Source: Dioszegia crocea
Taxonomy: Eukaryota; Basidiomycota; Tremellomycetes; Tremellales; Bulleribasidiaceae
NCBI GenBank assembly: GCA_001600615.1
Contig: BCKK01000004.1
Coordinates: 1,475,316-1,539,315, forward strand
Direction of reading: 5' to 3'
DNA: 64,000 nt
In this document: one piece after another, positions 24,589 through 37,876 of the stretch
Layout of the letters: every line of letters starts with the position of its first letter
Position numbering within the stretch: the stretch's first letter is position 1
Position numbers and translations under genes: made by a program
Notes under the pieces: generated by a model
What the model saw: only the letters and a program-made list of their open reading frames with translations
Told to the model about the DNA's origin: nothing
The model's database searches: none

Positions 24589-26338
24589 ATGTTTTCCAGT
24601 TCGACTTCTGCCCTGTCAATCCGCCAGACCCTGCTCCTTACAGCCCTCGCCGCGTCTTTGGGCACGACCGCTGCTATCCTCTCATTCCAGGCTTTACGAC
24701 GAGAACACCGCACAGAAAGACTCAAGAAGCAAGTCGGAGAGGATGTGCAGGAGTGGGAGCGAGCTCAGGATCAAGATCGTCTAGCTGAGCGCAGTGGGCT
24801 GAGTCCAGAAGAAAGAGCAGAGAGATGGGCAGGTGGCGATATGACTCCTGGTGGAGGACGCCAGTGGGAGGATGGGGAGTTTGACGAGGACCTTATCAGG
24901 GAGCAGGTGCGTCTTAGGAGCACAGCACGATATGTACTGATGCTCTAGCTTACGAGGAACTACAACTTCCTGGGCGAAGAATCAATGGCGAAGATTCGGC
25001 AATCTTATGTTGTGGTCGTTGGATGCGGAGGCGTTGGGTCTTGGGCCGCTCTGATGCTGCTGAGAAGGTTCGTGCTTGATGCTTAGGCCTGAGTGAAGGG
25101 GGACGCGTATCAATGTGCTGACACTGCAGCGGAGTCGGGCGCCTCCTACTGATAGATTTCGACATGACCACCCTTTCTTCCCTCAACCGTCACGCTGCAG
25201 CAACACTGGAGGACGTTGGAAGTCCTAAAGTGCTCGCGACGCAGAAGTTCCTGAAGAAGATTGCGCCTTGGGCAAAGTGAGTCAGCGTGCGAGGGGAAGC
25301 CACCTAAGCTTTCAGATGATTTGCCTTCCGGAGTTCAGTCTGGCTTAAGGTTATCCGCTGACCATACAGGGTCGATATCCATGTTGGGCTCTGGAAAAAG
25401 GGTCAAGAAGGCGAAGATCTCCTCAATGGTGCAGACTGGGTCATCGACGCCATCGATAACATCGATACCAAAGTCGACCTCTTGACGCACTGTCGCAAGT
25501 CGGACATACCGGTATTTAGCAGTATGGGCAGTGGAGCAAAGATGGACCCTACGAGAATACACATTGGGTAAGTGTTGGCCCCACTTGCGCTCGGATATAG
25601 ACCCTAGGCTGAACTTCAGCGATCTATCAACGACCAATGAAGATCCTCTCGCTCGCAAAGTCCGACAGAGACTTCGCTTGAATGGTGTACATGGCGGTAT
25701 CCCGTAAGTCTTCCTTCACGTCGTCGCTAACGTCCAGGGTCGTCTACTCTACGGAGACTCCGTCCGATATAAAACTTCTCCCCCTATCCGAAGAAGAATT
25801 CGCCAAAGGACCCGTATCCGAATTGACCCCCTTTGACGATTTCCGCGTCCGCATCCTACCAGTCCTCGGTCCCCTCCCAGCAATCTTCGGTTTGAACATC
25901 GCGACATACATCATCCTCTCCCTTGCCGGCCGCCCTCTGACCGAATACTCAGAAGTCAAGAATCGTAAAAAGACACATGCAGAGCTGGAGCGGAAATTGT
26001 CAGAGAGGGAACAGAGGTGGAGGGGTCTGCAATTCCAAGAGCGGATAGGTGTGGATATGTCGGATTTGGCGTTCGTTTTTGAAGATCTGTATAATGGGAG
26101 AAGTGGGCTACCGCCATATGCGATCGTACCTCGGCCCCAGGCTGTGAGATGGGAGCGGGAAAGAGAGTTGACGGCGGATAATGTGGTGATTATGGATAGT
26201 AAGCAGGCGGAACGGCATGAGCGGGAATGTCTGAAAGAGGGCAAAGGGGTGGAAGAGGTCTGGGGAAGAGAGGCAGTGGATTTTGTCGAGAGAAAATCTG
26301 AGGAGGCCAGACGAGTCATGGAGTATCGGCGGAATTAG
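24589..26338 (+). CDS. tRNA threonylcarbamoyladenosine dehydratase (Tcd1/CsdL-type, E1-like)
   Basis: ATP-dependent E1-superfamily enzyme that cyclises t6A37 of tRNAs; the fungal proteins sit in the mitochondrial outer membrane. Six exons (introns 24907-24948, 25068-25129, 25277-25369, 25568-25619, 25704-25737). The N-terminus has a single membrane anchor (LLLTALAASLGTTAAILSF). The E1-type core shows LTRNYNFLGEESMAKIRQSY, VVVVGCGGVGSWAALMLLRSG, LLIDFDMTTLSSLNRH, DWVIDAIDNIDTKVDLL, FSSMGSGAKMDPTRI, and PVVYSTETP. A second hydrophobic segment (GLNIATYIILSLAG) follows, then a charged coiled-coil-rich C-terminus. Start at 24589 is the first ATG of the ORF. Tcd1 and Tcd2 cannot be separated from this sequence. 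Confidence 0.9.
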
Positions 26339-26687
26339 GATCTATAGTCTACACATCTTGCATGAACCTCTCTTCTCTAGCCGGATATCTCTAGGATAGC
26401 ATACTATTCTGGTTGCCGAAACTGACGATTCTGGGGAAGTGACTTGGGCATGAGGAATGGAAAGGTTTGGACAGGGCGCGCTGAGGTCAGCGACGATTCG
26501 GCGCAAGTAGATCAATTCACCGATCTATAGACAGGAGATTCACAACTCGATCATCGAGAGTCTAGGCACGCTAGTTTGAGGCCCTGAATGGATCAGCTCG
26601 TCCCAAACACTACTAAACACAACAGCATAATCACATGGTAGATCAACAGCCCAACTCACTTCCACGCTTTATACACCTCTCCTAACC
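26339..26687. other. Intergenic
   Basis: About 350 bp between convergent genes, presumably 3' UTRs. Nothing further seen. Confidence 0.5.
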
Positions 26688-26846
26688 TCAAGTCTGCGCC
26701 TCAACCCAATCCGTCAACACTTTCCACGCCGCCGCTCCTACTTCAATCCCCCTTCCTTCCCAAGCTCCCACCGCTCCCTCTACCTCCTTCATCCTCTGAA
26801 TGATACTGAGGGGCACCGTCTTCCCTTCGTAGTCTGTGAAGTTCCG

Positions 26847-28429
26847 CTAGGTCGCCGGGGAATCCGGGAAAGTGTTGTGCCTCATGAGTCCCTCATCATC
26901 ATCATGCCAGATGAGCCCCCGTATTTCTCCTGGGACGTCAATCCCGTCGATGACATGTGCATCGGCATCCCACGTATGATTCAAGAGCATGCGAGCATGG
27001 AGCAGCTCGCTACCTCCATGCCGGAATGACCGCACATATCCGTGAAGTTCATTCCGCCTTTCGATATCGTCCAGTCGGCTGAAGACGTGCAGATCATCTC
27101 TGTCGACGACAGTATTAAGGACATTGATGATGCGAAGGCGTGGACTGTGCCGGAGCTGCATAGCAAAACCGCGAGGCATAGTCTGGGCGGGTGACGGATC
27201 CAAGAACCCGGCAGTAGGAGTGCTCTGCAAAAAGGGGATGTTGGGGTATTTGATAGAATTGTATACGACGTCTCGATAGAAGTGGACTATTTCCAACGCC
27301 GGTAGCAGAGGGAGTCCGCGGAACTAGACAGGAGGGGTCATTAGCAGTCATAGACATCCGAAAAAGCAGAGTTACATACCACGTCCGCCCATTCGATGCA
27401 ATGGATGAGGAGTCTGCGCAGACACCTGAATGCACTACTCAACAAGACGTCTGGAAGAGGGAATTCGTGGAGTGCATCGAGCCAATGAAAGTCTTGCAGT
27501 TTCTCGTGTTTGTGTAAGGTGTCCAATACTTGATCGTATATCAGACACCCGTCGCAACCGACCGCCAGGCGCTGAAGGTCTGGGCTAACATTGACCAGGG
27601 ACATTACAGCGATTCTGTCCGCCTCATGCTCTTCTCCCACAGTAGGATAACATACTATCCTCGCATCGCGGATCTTTGTTGGTCTGCTGAATGCTGGAAA
27701 AGTAGCGTGAGCTTGAGAGAAGGTGTGACAAATTTCGAGGTCGATCGCCGTGAGGTTCGGCGCCAATGCGATGATGAGGGCCAGGAATGCAGAAAACCGG
27801 ATAGATTCGGTGTCCAGCTGGACGTATGTGAGACTCGGGAATGTAATCTGGCGATCCAGCAATTGAAGTAGCCGTAGATCGAGCATGTCGAAATCGTTAG
27901 GCCGCCAGCCATCGCCTCGACAGTCGCTTGGCCGTCCCTTAATCACCATCTCCTTCAACGTCGACGACGAGCCTTCCGAGATGTCCACCATAATCTGTGA
28001 CACTCCCGCCCGCGGAAGGAGCGAAACTTTGGTAATCTTTCCCATCTTCTGCTTGCTCGCAATATCTTTTATCGTCCGTGCCTTCACAAAAAGAGCAACT
28101 TCATATCTGTCTTCCGCCTCTCTCACGCATTTGTTCGTCCTCAGGACAGGCTCATATAGCTTGTCATCGAGGGTGAAATTGACATGCTTCCAGATTCGGC
28201 TCATCGAGGGCTCTGTGAATGCCCGGCATACGCGGGCGAGGGATTTGGCTGAGTGTACGTCGCATAGCATCGCGATCTGGGTGACGAGTTCGTTGGGGAG
28301 GGAAGTGAATTTGGCACGAGGGGGAGTAGGCCGCGACGCGGGTTTTCTCTGAGAGGCCGTCAGCCAACATTCAACGCGAATCATTGAGGTCTGTGTGACC
28401 TTTATGGTTGCTGGGCGTTTGCCGGACAT
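26847..28429 (-). CDS. F-box-like/LRR-like protein, possible C-terminal readthrough
   Basis: About 480 aa. The N-terminal F-box-like block is FTSLPNELVTQIAMLCDVHS followed by AKSLARVCRAF and MSRIWKHV; the rest has a loose leucine-rich pattern (LTYVQLDTESIRFSAF, NLTAIDLEICHTF, DLQRLAVGCDG, LRRLLIHCIEW). It probably acts as an SCF substrate receptor. Introns: about 28347-28399 (donor GTCACA, weak, but a good CTGAC branch), and about 27318-27365. The reading frame stops at TAG 26849-26847; 52 further sense codons then follow in the same frame to a TGA at 26690-26688, and these look protein-coding (see findings). The preferred start is ATG 28429; the frame stays open upstream to 28669. Confidence 0.65.
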
Positions 28430-29010
28430 GGTGAGAACTACGCCGGGGTCGATGATATGAGGGATGTCAACATCAGCTTCAAGGCAAACGAAGGTGTCCC
28501 CAGTCAGAAATATAGGCGTGAGCTTGCGGGAAATAGGCGTGTCCCAAACTCGGCGCGGTGTTTCATAACGCACGGAACCTGAGACGAGTTTGAATTGCCC
28601 AAAGTGGCAACTACTCCCTCGGACCTTTCGCCTCCTTGTACTTTCGACCTGTTCGCATCCCAACATCATGGAACGACAAGCTCAAGCTCTGTATCCCTTG
28701 ACGACCCCCTCTCCACCGACTGTGTGTACATAGATGTATACAGATCTGACTTTCAGCGCGGAAGGACTTGCTTTCTGGGGTGCACACAGGGGGATGGGGA
28801 TGGTGGCGCAGAACACACAGAGGGACGAGTCCTCCCTTTGGCGTTTCAGTTGCTATTCGGTCCGTGCCTGCCCTCCCTTTGACGTTTGTGTGTGGAACCT
28901 GGAAGATCTGACAGAGGTGCCTTGCTTGGCGCCACTGATCGGACTCCTCATACATCTCAAGCACTCTTTCCCCCGCCACCCTCCCATTCTTGACAACGCT
29001 CACATCAGTA
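28430..29010. promoter_or_regulatory. Divergent promoter region, F-box gene and 7TM copy D
   Basis: About 580 bp. It holds two imperfect direct repeats, CTCCCTTTGGCGTTTCAG near 28832-28849 and CTCCCTTTGACGTTTGTG near 28873-28890, about 160 and 120 bp upstream of the copy D start. The TGGCGTTTCAG part also occurs upstream of RIC8. A regulatory role is inference. Confidence 0.35.
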
Positions 29011-30519
29011 ATGGCAGAGATCAATGCGCCCTGCCTTGAAATCATTGGACTGTTTGGGGCATTGGTGAGTATCTCTTTTCCCCGAATGCCATGCCAGCAG
29101 ATGCTGATGTACAGTCATTTGCATTCCTCACTTTCCACACGTACAAATACGATGGATTCCGCTGTCTCATCCCGCGCCAAAAGGTTTGGTTCAGATGCCT
29201 CTTGATCTATATGCTTGTCATCAGCAATATGTGCTTCTTGACCTGGGCATGGGGCTGGGCCTGTGAGTCGCTCTTATTCATCATAAGGATCGCGTACAAT
29301 CTCGGCTGATGGCTCAGATGTCAAAGTTCAACTAGGCATGGTTCGATTCGGCCCTACTGGCGCTCGACCTTGGCCATCTGCCCTCTTCCCCGCTCGATTC
29401 CAAGGTTTCAACCCACCCCTCACTGTCCTCTTTGGAATATGCTACGGCCTCCAAGCTTGTCTCACCGTCGAAGAGGCCCTCTACTTCTACCACCTCATGC
29501 GCTGCGTGCGCCGACCCCAGGCCGCTGTCCCATTCTTGAAGAGCATCTACTTCAAGGTCTGGGTGGCTGTCTCTATCATTATCATGGGGATACAGCAGGC
29601 TGTGCCTTGGGTCGGACACGAGGGAGAGTTGGAGATTCAGCTATCGACAGAGCTCTTAGCTGGCGGTTTGATCGAGATTGGGTGAGTATCTCCCCTCATC
29701 TGGTAGCGGCAAGACAGGAACGTCAGCTGACAATATAGCATGCTCACCGTATCGGCCATTGTCGTCTTGAAATTCCCCAAATTCCTCAAAGACATCGAAG
29801 GGCTCGGTGTCGGACCTGACGTCCGAGTCCGCCTCCACACCTATCACGCACTCAACAAAATCCGAACTTTCTTCCGTCTGACATTCAGCGTCCCACTCGT
29901 CATTCTCGGTGCAGACGGCCACACGAAAGCAATGGTCATCAATATGAACCCCCTCGCGACCGATTTCCTCGCGTCGATAATTGGCGGATCCCTCGGTATG
30001 GTCATGATGATCTCCATCGTGCTCTATCTGCCTCGCTCTCCGCCTAGTGCGCAGCAAAATCAGGTCATGGTGGGACGGACAGGATCTCAGGGGGCTCAAG
30101 GGGCGAGTGCGTTTGCGCTCATCTCTTTACTGAGAGAAGGCGGACAGTGGGAGGGACTAGATGATGATATTGCGACGACGGGTACACCGGATAAGGCGGC
30201 AGATCGACGATTGTCAAGGATTGATAATGCGCCGTTTGCGGATGGGAAATTTAGGAAACCGGATGGAGAGGGTGGATGGCTGGATATTGAACGGGCGGCG
30301 CCGAAGGTTCCAAAGATGCTGGCGGATTTCAGCTCGCCTATAGGTACGTCTGGCCTGTTCGCTTTGTCGGTCGTACTCTGCTGATGATGCTCAGCTGTTA
30401 GTACCGAAGCTCAGGCGCAAGGACCGATCAGGATTCAGATGCACGTCGAGCGGGATATTCATGCGGACGAAGGAGGAGAGGCGTCAATGTCCAGTCCGCC
30501 AAGATTGAATCGGGATTGA
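29011..30519 (+). CDS. 7TM membrane protein, unnamed family, copy D
   Basis: About 431 aa. Exons: 29011-29064 (54 nt), 29115-29262 (148), 29318-29681 (364), 29739-30343 (605) and 30395-30519 (125). The first three lengths are identical to copies A and B. It begins MAEINAPCLEIIG. Seven hydrophobic segments: LFGALSFAFLTF, VWFRCLLIYMLVISNMCFLT, the segment around GICYGLQACLTVEEAL, VWVAVSIIIMGIQQAVPW, the segment after STELLAGGLIEIG, FRLTFSVPLVILGADG, and IIGGSLGMVMMISIVLYLPR. The loop GPTGARPWPSALFP and the RRPQAAVPFLKS block match the relatives. The last exon gives AVSTEAQAQGP then IQMHVERDIHAD and, unlike A to C, 16 more residues. It lies 12.6 kb from the array on the other strand. Function unknown. 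Confidence 0.82.
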
Positions 30520-30899
30520 GGGATGAGGACATGTCAGGAGCTAGGAAGCTCTGTCGCTCATAGGGGTCGCTTGTTGTGCAGCTTGTCGAAGATGCAGTGT
30601 TGACATCCATGGCTGGATCAACGCCCGATTCCCCGCACGAGCCAAAGAGACGAGGAGCCTTTTGGCTGTATCACATCCTTGTCGACCGTTAGTATAGTCA
30701 AGTAGTCAAGCTGAAGTGTGCTTCTGCACACGGTATCCCGGCCTTGTACGACATTAAGACTGATAGCAGCAATGTATCCCTTCCAAAAGTGGGCAAGAAT
30801 CTCGGAAGCTTGGAAGGCGGACTGGATTTACCGAAATCCAAATTCAACTTTGATTCTGTCCATCATCCTATCATCCTTCAAATCCCATCATCAAACAAG
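30520..30899. other. Intergenic
   Basis: About 380 bp between copy D and DCS1, same strand. It should hold the DCS1 promoter; no gene or distinct motif was seen. Confidence 0.5.
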
Positions 30900-32256
30900 A
30901 TGGCTACCGAGCAGTCTACTGCCATACCTGTGCAGGTGAAGGAAGAGATGCTGAGCATCGAGACCTTGTCTACCTTCAAATTCGAGCGTGTCCTCTCCGA
31001 GAGTACGCTTTCATTCCTCATTCGAGAATCACTCAACCCTTTATATTAATCCTCGTGATGCTGATGATCTAGGTACTCTGACCGGCTCAATCTTCATCCT
31101 GGGCGAGCTGCACGATGTTCCCGCCATCTTGCATGTTCAGCGTACCGCTCTGGTTGCTGATCAGGCGGTCGAGTTGGTTAAGACAGGCATCAAGGATTTG
31201 AACGTGTTTCTGGAGAACAAGCCGGTACGTCTTCTTGCCCTGGATCTTGGACCTATCTGTCGTCAGAGATAGACCGCAAGCGTCTTTCTCAAGACGAAGA
31301 ACATCATCGCTAACATCCGCAGTACTTCTCCTCACACGCCCACCTGCTCCCTTCGCCTTTACCCGACCTCACCCTCAAAGCGATCTGGCCGGCGAACGAG
31401 AAACACATCAAGAAGTATACTGCGCAAGAACGAGTAATGGTGCGCGAGACGGAGGAAGTCTTCCAGCGTCTCGTCGTCCCTTACATCGAGAATCTCGGAG
31501 CCAAAGATTTGGGCTGGTGAGTTATGTCCGAGCGCGTCTTGAGCCATTGTGCTAACGCTCAGGGTTTATCAGATTATCGATGGTCAGAACGAGGCTGAGC
31601 GCGTCCTCTTTCGAGACACAGACCCTACGGACGGTTTCCTCATTCTGCCGGATCTTAAATGGGACCAGACGTCCGTTCAAGCTCTGGTATGTCTGCTGCT
31701 TGACTGGATTTCTGTAAGGGAGTGCTGATTATACAGTACCTCCAGGTCCTTGTTCAGACCCGCTCGATCCGGTGCCTTCGGGACCTTACTGTTGCGCATC
31801 TTCCCATGCTGCGCAGGATCCGAGAGACGGTCTTTGAGGTTGCGCAGACCAAGTTTGGGGTTGCGAAGAATAAGCTCAGGCTGTTTGTGCATTATCACCC
31901 GACCTACTGTATGTTTCTTTATCCGATTCCTAGGAGTGTTCGCTCGGTTGTTATTCAGATGGTAAACTGACTGTATAGACCACTTCCACGTTCACGTCGT
32001 GCATCTCCAGCATGAGGCCAACGCGGGAATGATGGCTGGCCAAGCCCACTTGCTGGATGATCTAATCACCTTGGTGAGCTTTGCAACCCGCTCGACCGAT
32101 CATGCATATGGAAGACAAGCTGACATGCCCTAGCTCGAGTTCTCCCCTCCCGCGCCCGAACCGAGCATTCTGTCCAGGATGACCCTAACCTATGCCCTCG
32201 GTGTCGAGCACGGTCTCTACGCTCGCTTCCTCGAAGCCGGCGAGACCTTCGCTTAG
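30900..32256 (+). CDS. DCS1: Scavenger mRNA decapping enzyme (DcpS/Dcs1)
   Basis: Hydrolyses the m7GpppN cap dinucleotides left by 3'-5' mRNA decay. Introns 31003-31072, 31225-31322, 31517-31562, 31687-31736, 31909-31978 and 32074-32133. The N-terminal domain-swap half starts MATEQSTAIPVQ. The C-terminal HIT domain has the family block LGWVYQIIDGQNEAERVLF, then DGFLILPDLKWD, IRCLRDLTVAHLPMLRRI and the catalytic histidine triad HFHVHVVHL (HxHxHxx), ending MTLTYALGVEHGLY. Restoring the H-triad requires the intron 31909-31978 to be removed. Family length and blocks fit without gaps. Confidence 0.95.
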
Positions 32257-32513
32257 GCCGCCCCCGGGCAGCACACTGGTGCACTGACCAGTTGTACGAT
32301 CATTCGGATCGTTCTTGCCCTTTGATACAGGGAGACCCAAATGAGGGTAAGCAAGGTCGTCGGCCCGCCATCGCGCGCGCGGCAGAGACCTTGCTCATTG
32401 ACTTTGGGTCAATAACATCAGATTAGGTGTTCAAAGTGTCTACGTAAGATACATCAGTATGCAGTGTATTATCACCTTAAAGTCTTGCGCCCGTCTGCAA
32501 GCCTACTATTCTA

Positions 32514-33101
32514 TCATTGTGGTTTTTGAGGTAGACGAGAAGCATAATAATCCCCTACGCGCCTCGTAGCGTACTGCAACAACTCCCTATCCCGTTTGGC
32601 CTCTTCTCTCCCCGACTGAACAGGTCTGGACCCCGTCTCCGACTCCGCAAAGTCCAATTCTAGCTCCCCAACCCCCCTGCCTAGCAAAGCGCCATATCCC
32701 GAATTTCCCTCTGGCAGCTGCACGGCCTTGACGGCGTCCATCAGCCCCACCAGTCCCCTTAAACCTTCAATCAATTCCACCTCTTCCTTTGATCCCTCGG
32801 CAGGTGGGTTAAGCGCAGATAGGCGATGTAGCCGATGGAGAGCCTCGCGAGTCATGGGTGGTGCTAAAGCATTGGGTGGGGGGAGGGGGAGGGGAGTGAG
32901 GGGCAGACCAAGAGGTGAGAGTGGGATATTAGGGGATAGGGGGTTGGAGAGGTCTCCGGCGACTTGATCGGGTGTGGATGGAGAGGGTTTGGATGAGGAA
33001 AAGCGGTATGATGGGGTACTTCGGTTTGAGGTGGGGATGTGAGATGTGAGTCGGAAGGTGGAAGGAGGCCGAAGTGTTAGGCGTAGAGCTGCAAGCGCCA
33101 T
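32514..33101 (-). CDS. Mitochondrial Glu-tRNA(Gln) amidotransferase subunit C-like protein
   Basis: A 195-residue single-exon protein starting MALAALRLTLRPPSTFR, a Ser/Arg-rich mitochondrial presequence. The middle is proline-rich; the second half reads TREALHRLHRLSALNPPAEG and VELIEGLRGLVGLMDAVKAV, matching the GatC pattern of two helices joined by a loop, then a linker ending in a Tyr/Arg-rich tail. GatC would belong to the GatCAB/GatFAB complex converting Glu-tRNA(Gln) to Gln-tRNA(Gln). The match is short, so the call is moderate. The ORF is open 105 nt further upstream, but the ATG at 33101 starts the presequence. It shares a divergent promoter with IWR1. Confidence 0.6.
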   Translation of the reverse strand: MALAALRLTLRPPSTFRLTSHIPTSNRSTPSYRFSSSKPSPSTPDQVAGDLSNPLSPNIPLSPLGLPLTPLPLPPPNALAPPMTREALHRLHRLSALNPPAEGSKEEVELIEGLRGLVGLMDAVKAVQLPEGNSGYGALLGRGVGELELDFAESETGSRPVQSGREEAKRDRELLQYATRRVGDYYASRLPQKPQ

Positions 33102-33345
33102 ATTCGATGTAGAGATCGAGGAGTAGATATGACCACACATCACGTCTATGATCTTGCCGCTAGTCAGATACTGACCAGCTTTGAATACACCGAGGCAGAT
33201 GCACAAAAGCTTCGGAAAATTAGGATGAGTGCGAAAGGCGAGATGAGACGCAAAAATGTTGACAGTACAACCTCAACTCCATACCTCATCCTACCACACT
33301 TCCACATCTCCTCATTCACTGCTACTCTCCCAACTCAGAGCTAGT

Positions 33346-34812
33346 ATGGACCCTGGACCATCATATACCGTCCTGCGCATCAAGCGCAAAGCGACCGATC
33401 AGCCTCTTTCTTCGCTAGGTACGTCTGCCAAATCTCCAGGGTTGAAGACCTCTACGTCGTTCGCTCCTACCCACTCTTCCCTAGGCCCTGGATCTTATTC
33501 TTACTACTTACACCTCTTCACGCGTATTCAGTAATACTAGACGCTGATAATACAGTGATCCAAGATGGAGGCCCCTCGTATCCTTCATCCCGAGACGGCC
33601 TCGACCGACCCAAGAAACGCCGAGACCTATCCTCTCGACCCAAACCGCGCGGAGTGTTCAAATTGGCAGATACTGTCCCTGATAGCTGGGTAGGAAGGGG
33701 CACGGAGGGTGAGATCCTACAACAGAGGATCAAGGGGTTGATGGGTACTGGGGCTGGAGGTGAGGGTGTGGAAAGTCAAGGAAAGGGAAAGGGTAAAGGG
33801 AAAGAGAGGGCAGTGGGGGATTTGACAAATGAGGAAGAGGCAATGAATGAGCCTTCGGCACTGCCCCCATTGGCCCAAGAAGCCCCATCTGCGGCGGGAT
33901 CATCGACACCCTCTTCGACTTCAGGCTTGGGAAGCCTACAATACCGCGTCATTGCTCAATCTGGGCTGGGAGCTTCTGTTCCTCGACAACGGCCTAAAAG
34001 GGGTTTGGGAGGAGGTCCGAATGTACCTCCTATTGTTCGGTCATATGCAGAGTGAGTCAGCTACCGATCCTCCCGTGGCTGTTCGGTGGAACTGGAGCTG
34101 ACCAGAACTTTAGGGTAGAAGCGGAAGAACAGGCCAAATCGCTATTTAGGTTTATTGATGCTCAAGCGGTTTCAGCGAATGCAGGAAAGCAGCTGGCGGC
34201 AGAGGAAGAAGAGGCGGATCCGCAGATGGCTGCATTCCAGGATATGCTGAATGAGTATCTGACCCGTATGTCCATTCCCTCCAGTCAGGCAAAGGACAAG
34301 GCAATGCTGATCCGTCTAGTGGAGCGAACTGAGGCAGCGAGGAAAGAAGCAGAAGAGGAATACGTCTATGATCTGTATTATCGTGATGTGAGAGATTCAT
34401 CGATTGCGCTAGGGTCAAGAGCGGGAGACGGGGGTCCATCGACTTCTATAGGTGGTCTGTAAGTCCCTCCGTGCTCTTTGTAGATTACTACCGCAAAGGC
34501 TGATGATATAGGATTGGATTCGATGATTTTTCACCACCTTCCTCACCCTCATCGTCTGAACCAGAGGACGAAGCGGATGAAGATTCCAACGATGAAGATT
34601 TCTATCGAAATGATTATCCAGAAGATGAGGATGCAGATGAAGATATGGAAGGGTTTGACGATGCGTTCGCGTCGGGCGAAGAGAGTGATCAGAGTGATGG
34701 ACCGAGAGTGGGCGGTGTGATGCGTGAGGGTGATGATGGTGGTGGGAGCGATGATGGGGATGATGAGGGTGGAGGGACCGGGGGCAGGGGTGGGAAGTGG
34801 GGATATAGGTAG
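33346..34812 (+). CDS. IWR1: RNA polymerase II nuclear import factor Iwr1
   Basis: Iwr1 binds assembled RNA polymerase II and brings it into the nucleus by its N-terminal NLS. Exons: 33346-33418, 33556-34051, 34114-34458 and 34512-34812 (intron 33419-33555 is relatively long at 137 nt). The start YTVLRIKRKATDQPLSSL is the conserved Iwr1 N-terminus with a basic NLS-like run. The signature block is YVYDLYYRD, then IGFDDFSPP and EDSNDEDFYRNDYPEDED. The rest is low complexity: Gly/Lys-rich, and a strongly acidic and Gly-rich C-terminus. No other family combines these. Confidence 0.9.
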
Positions 34813-35014
34813 TGGCATACTCACCATGGTCTGGATGTATCATGTACGATTGTGTGAGCAGGCAGTCAGACTGGCGTGTACTGATCATGATGCATATATA
34901 TATCTACAATGATGACGAGGCTACCGATACCTGAACTGAAAACCCGAAAAGACCCTACTATTATACACATTTTAATTTATGTCGCCGAATGGATCAGGAC
35001 GATCGAAGCTTCGA

Positions 35015-37290
<2,276 letters not shown>

Positions 37291-37876
37291 ACGAGCGAGA
37301 GACTCTTATATAAGGGTAGGGTCGGGTTCAGTCGGGCAGTAAAAGGTTGCACGATGAGCTACAGGATCTATTCGGCGATACATCTTTACCCCATAGCGAC
37401 GGTGTGTGTGCAACCCCGCGTTTCAGCTGGATTGGGGTTGATGGGGTTGGAGATGGTGCCCAATTCTATTTCGATTATCGCTCTTGTCGTTGGAGGAATT
37501 CGAAAATCCAGACTCGGCCATCGGAACAGATCGGAACCTGTGCTTTAGGGCCTGTTCCTCGATGTGAACACCTCATGCCATGCTCGGGATGTGCACTGGG
37601 TCCAGCTAAACAGTGGAGCTATCGACTAACCTTCTGACTGTATGGCTGCATGCATAGGCTCCAGTGCTGCTTAATGTCTTTCGATGAACTTGAACTTTCT
37701 GAGACTGATCTACTCAGCCAGGCACGGAGTCTCGGATGATCGATGCCGTAAAGCGTTTCGTCTCGTCGTCCGCTCACCCATAGCGCGTCTTTACACGCTC
37801 ACCCTACCTAAGCCTATACATCTGACAAGGCGCGATAGACGGGCTCATGCTATCCAGATAGCGTGCCGTTGTAGCT
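37291..37876. other. Divergent region of malic enzyme and REV7
   Basis: About 590 bp. It contains the TATA element listed below; otherwise I see no gene. Confidence 0.5.
37306..37312 (-). promoter_or_regulatory. TATA-like element upstream of malic enzyme
   Basis: TATATAA on the minus strand, 16 bp before the ATG at 37290. This is close enough that a start site set by it would fall at or after the first ATG. Confidence 0.35.

Noticed and set aside
28430..28669. Extended N-terminus of the F-box-like gene
   Set aside because: The frame is open but the extra residues match nothing and lie in the divergent promoter; the ATG at 28429 is preferred.
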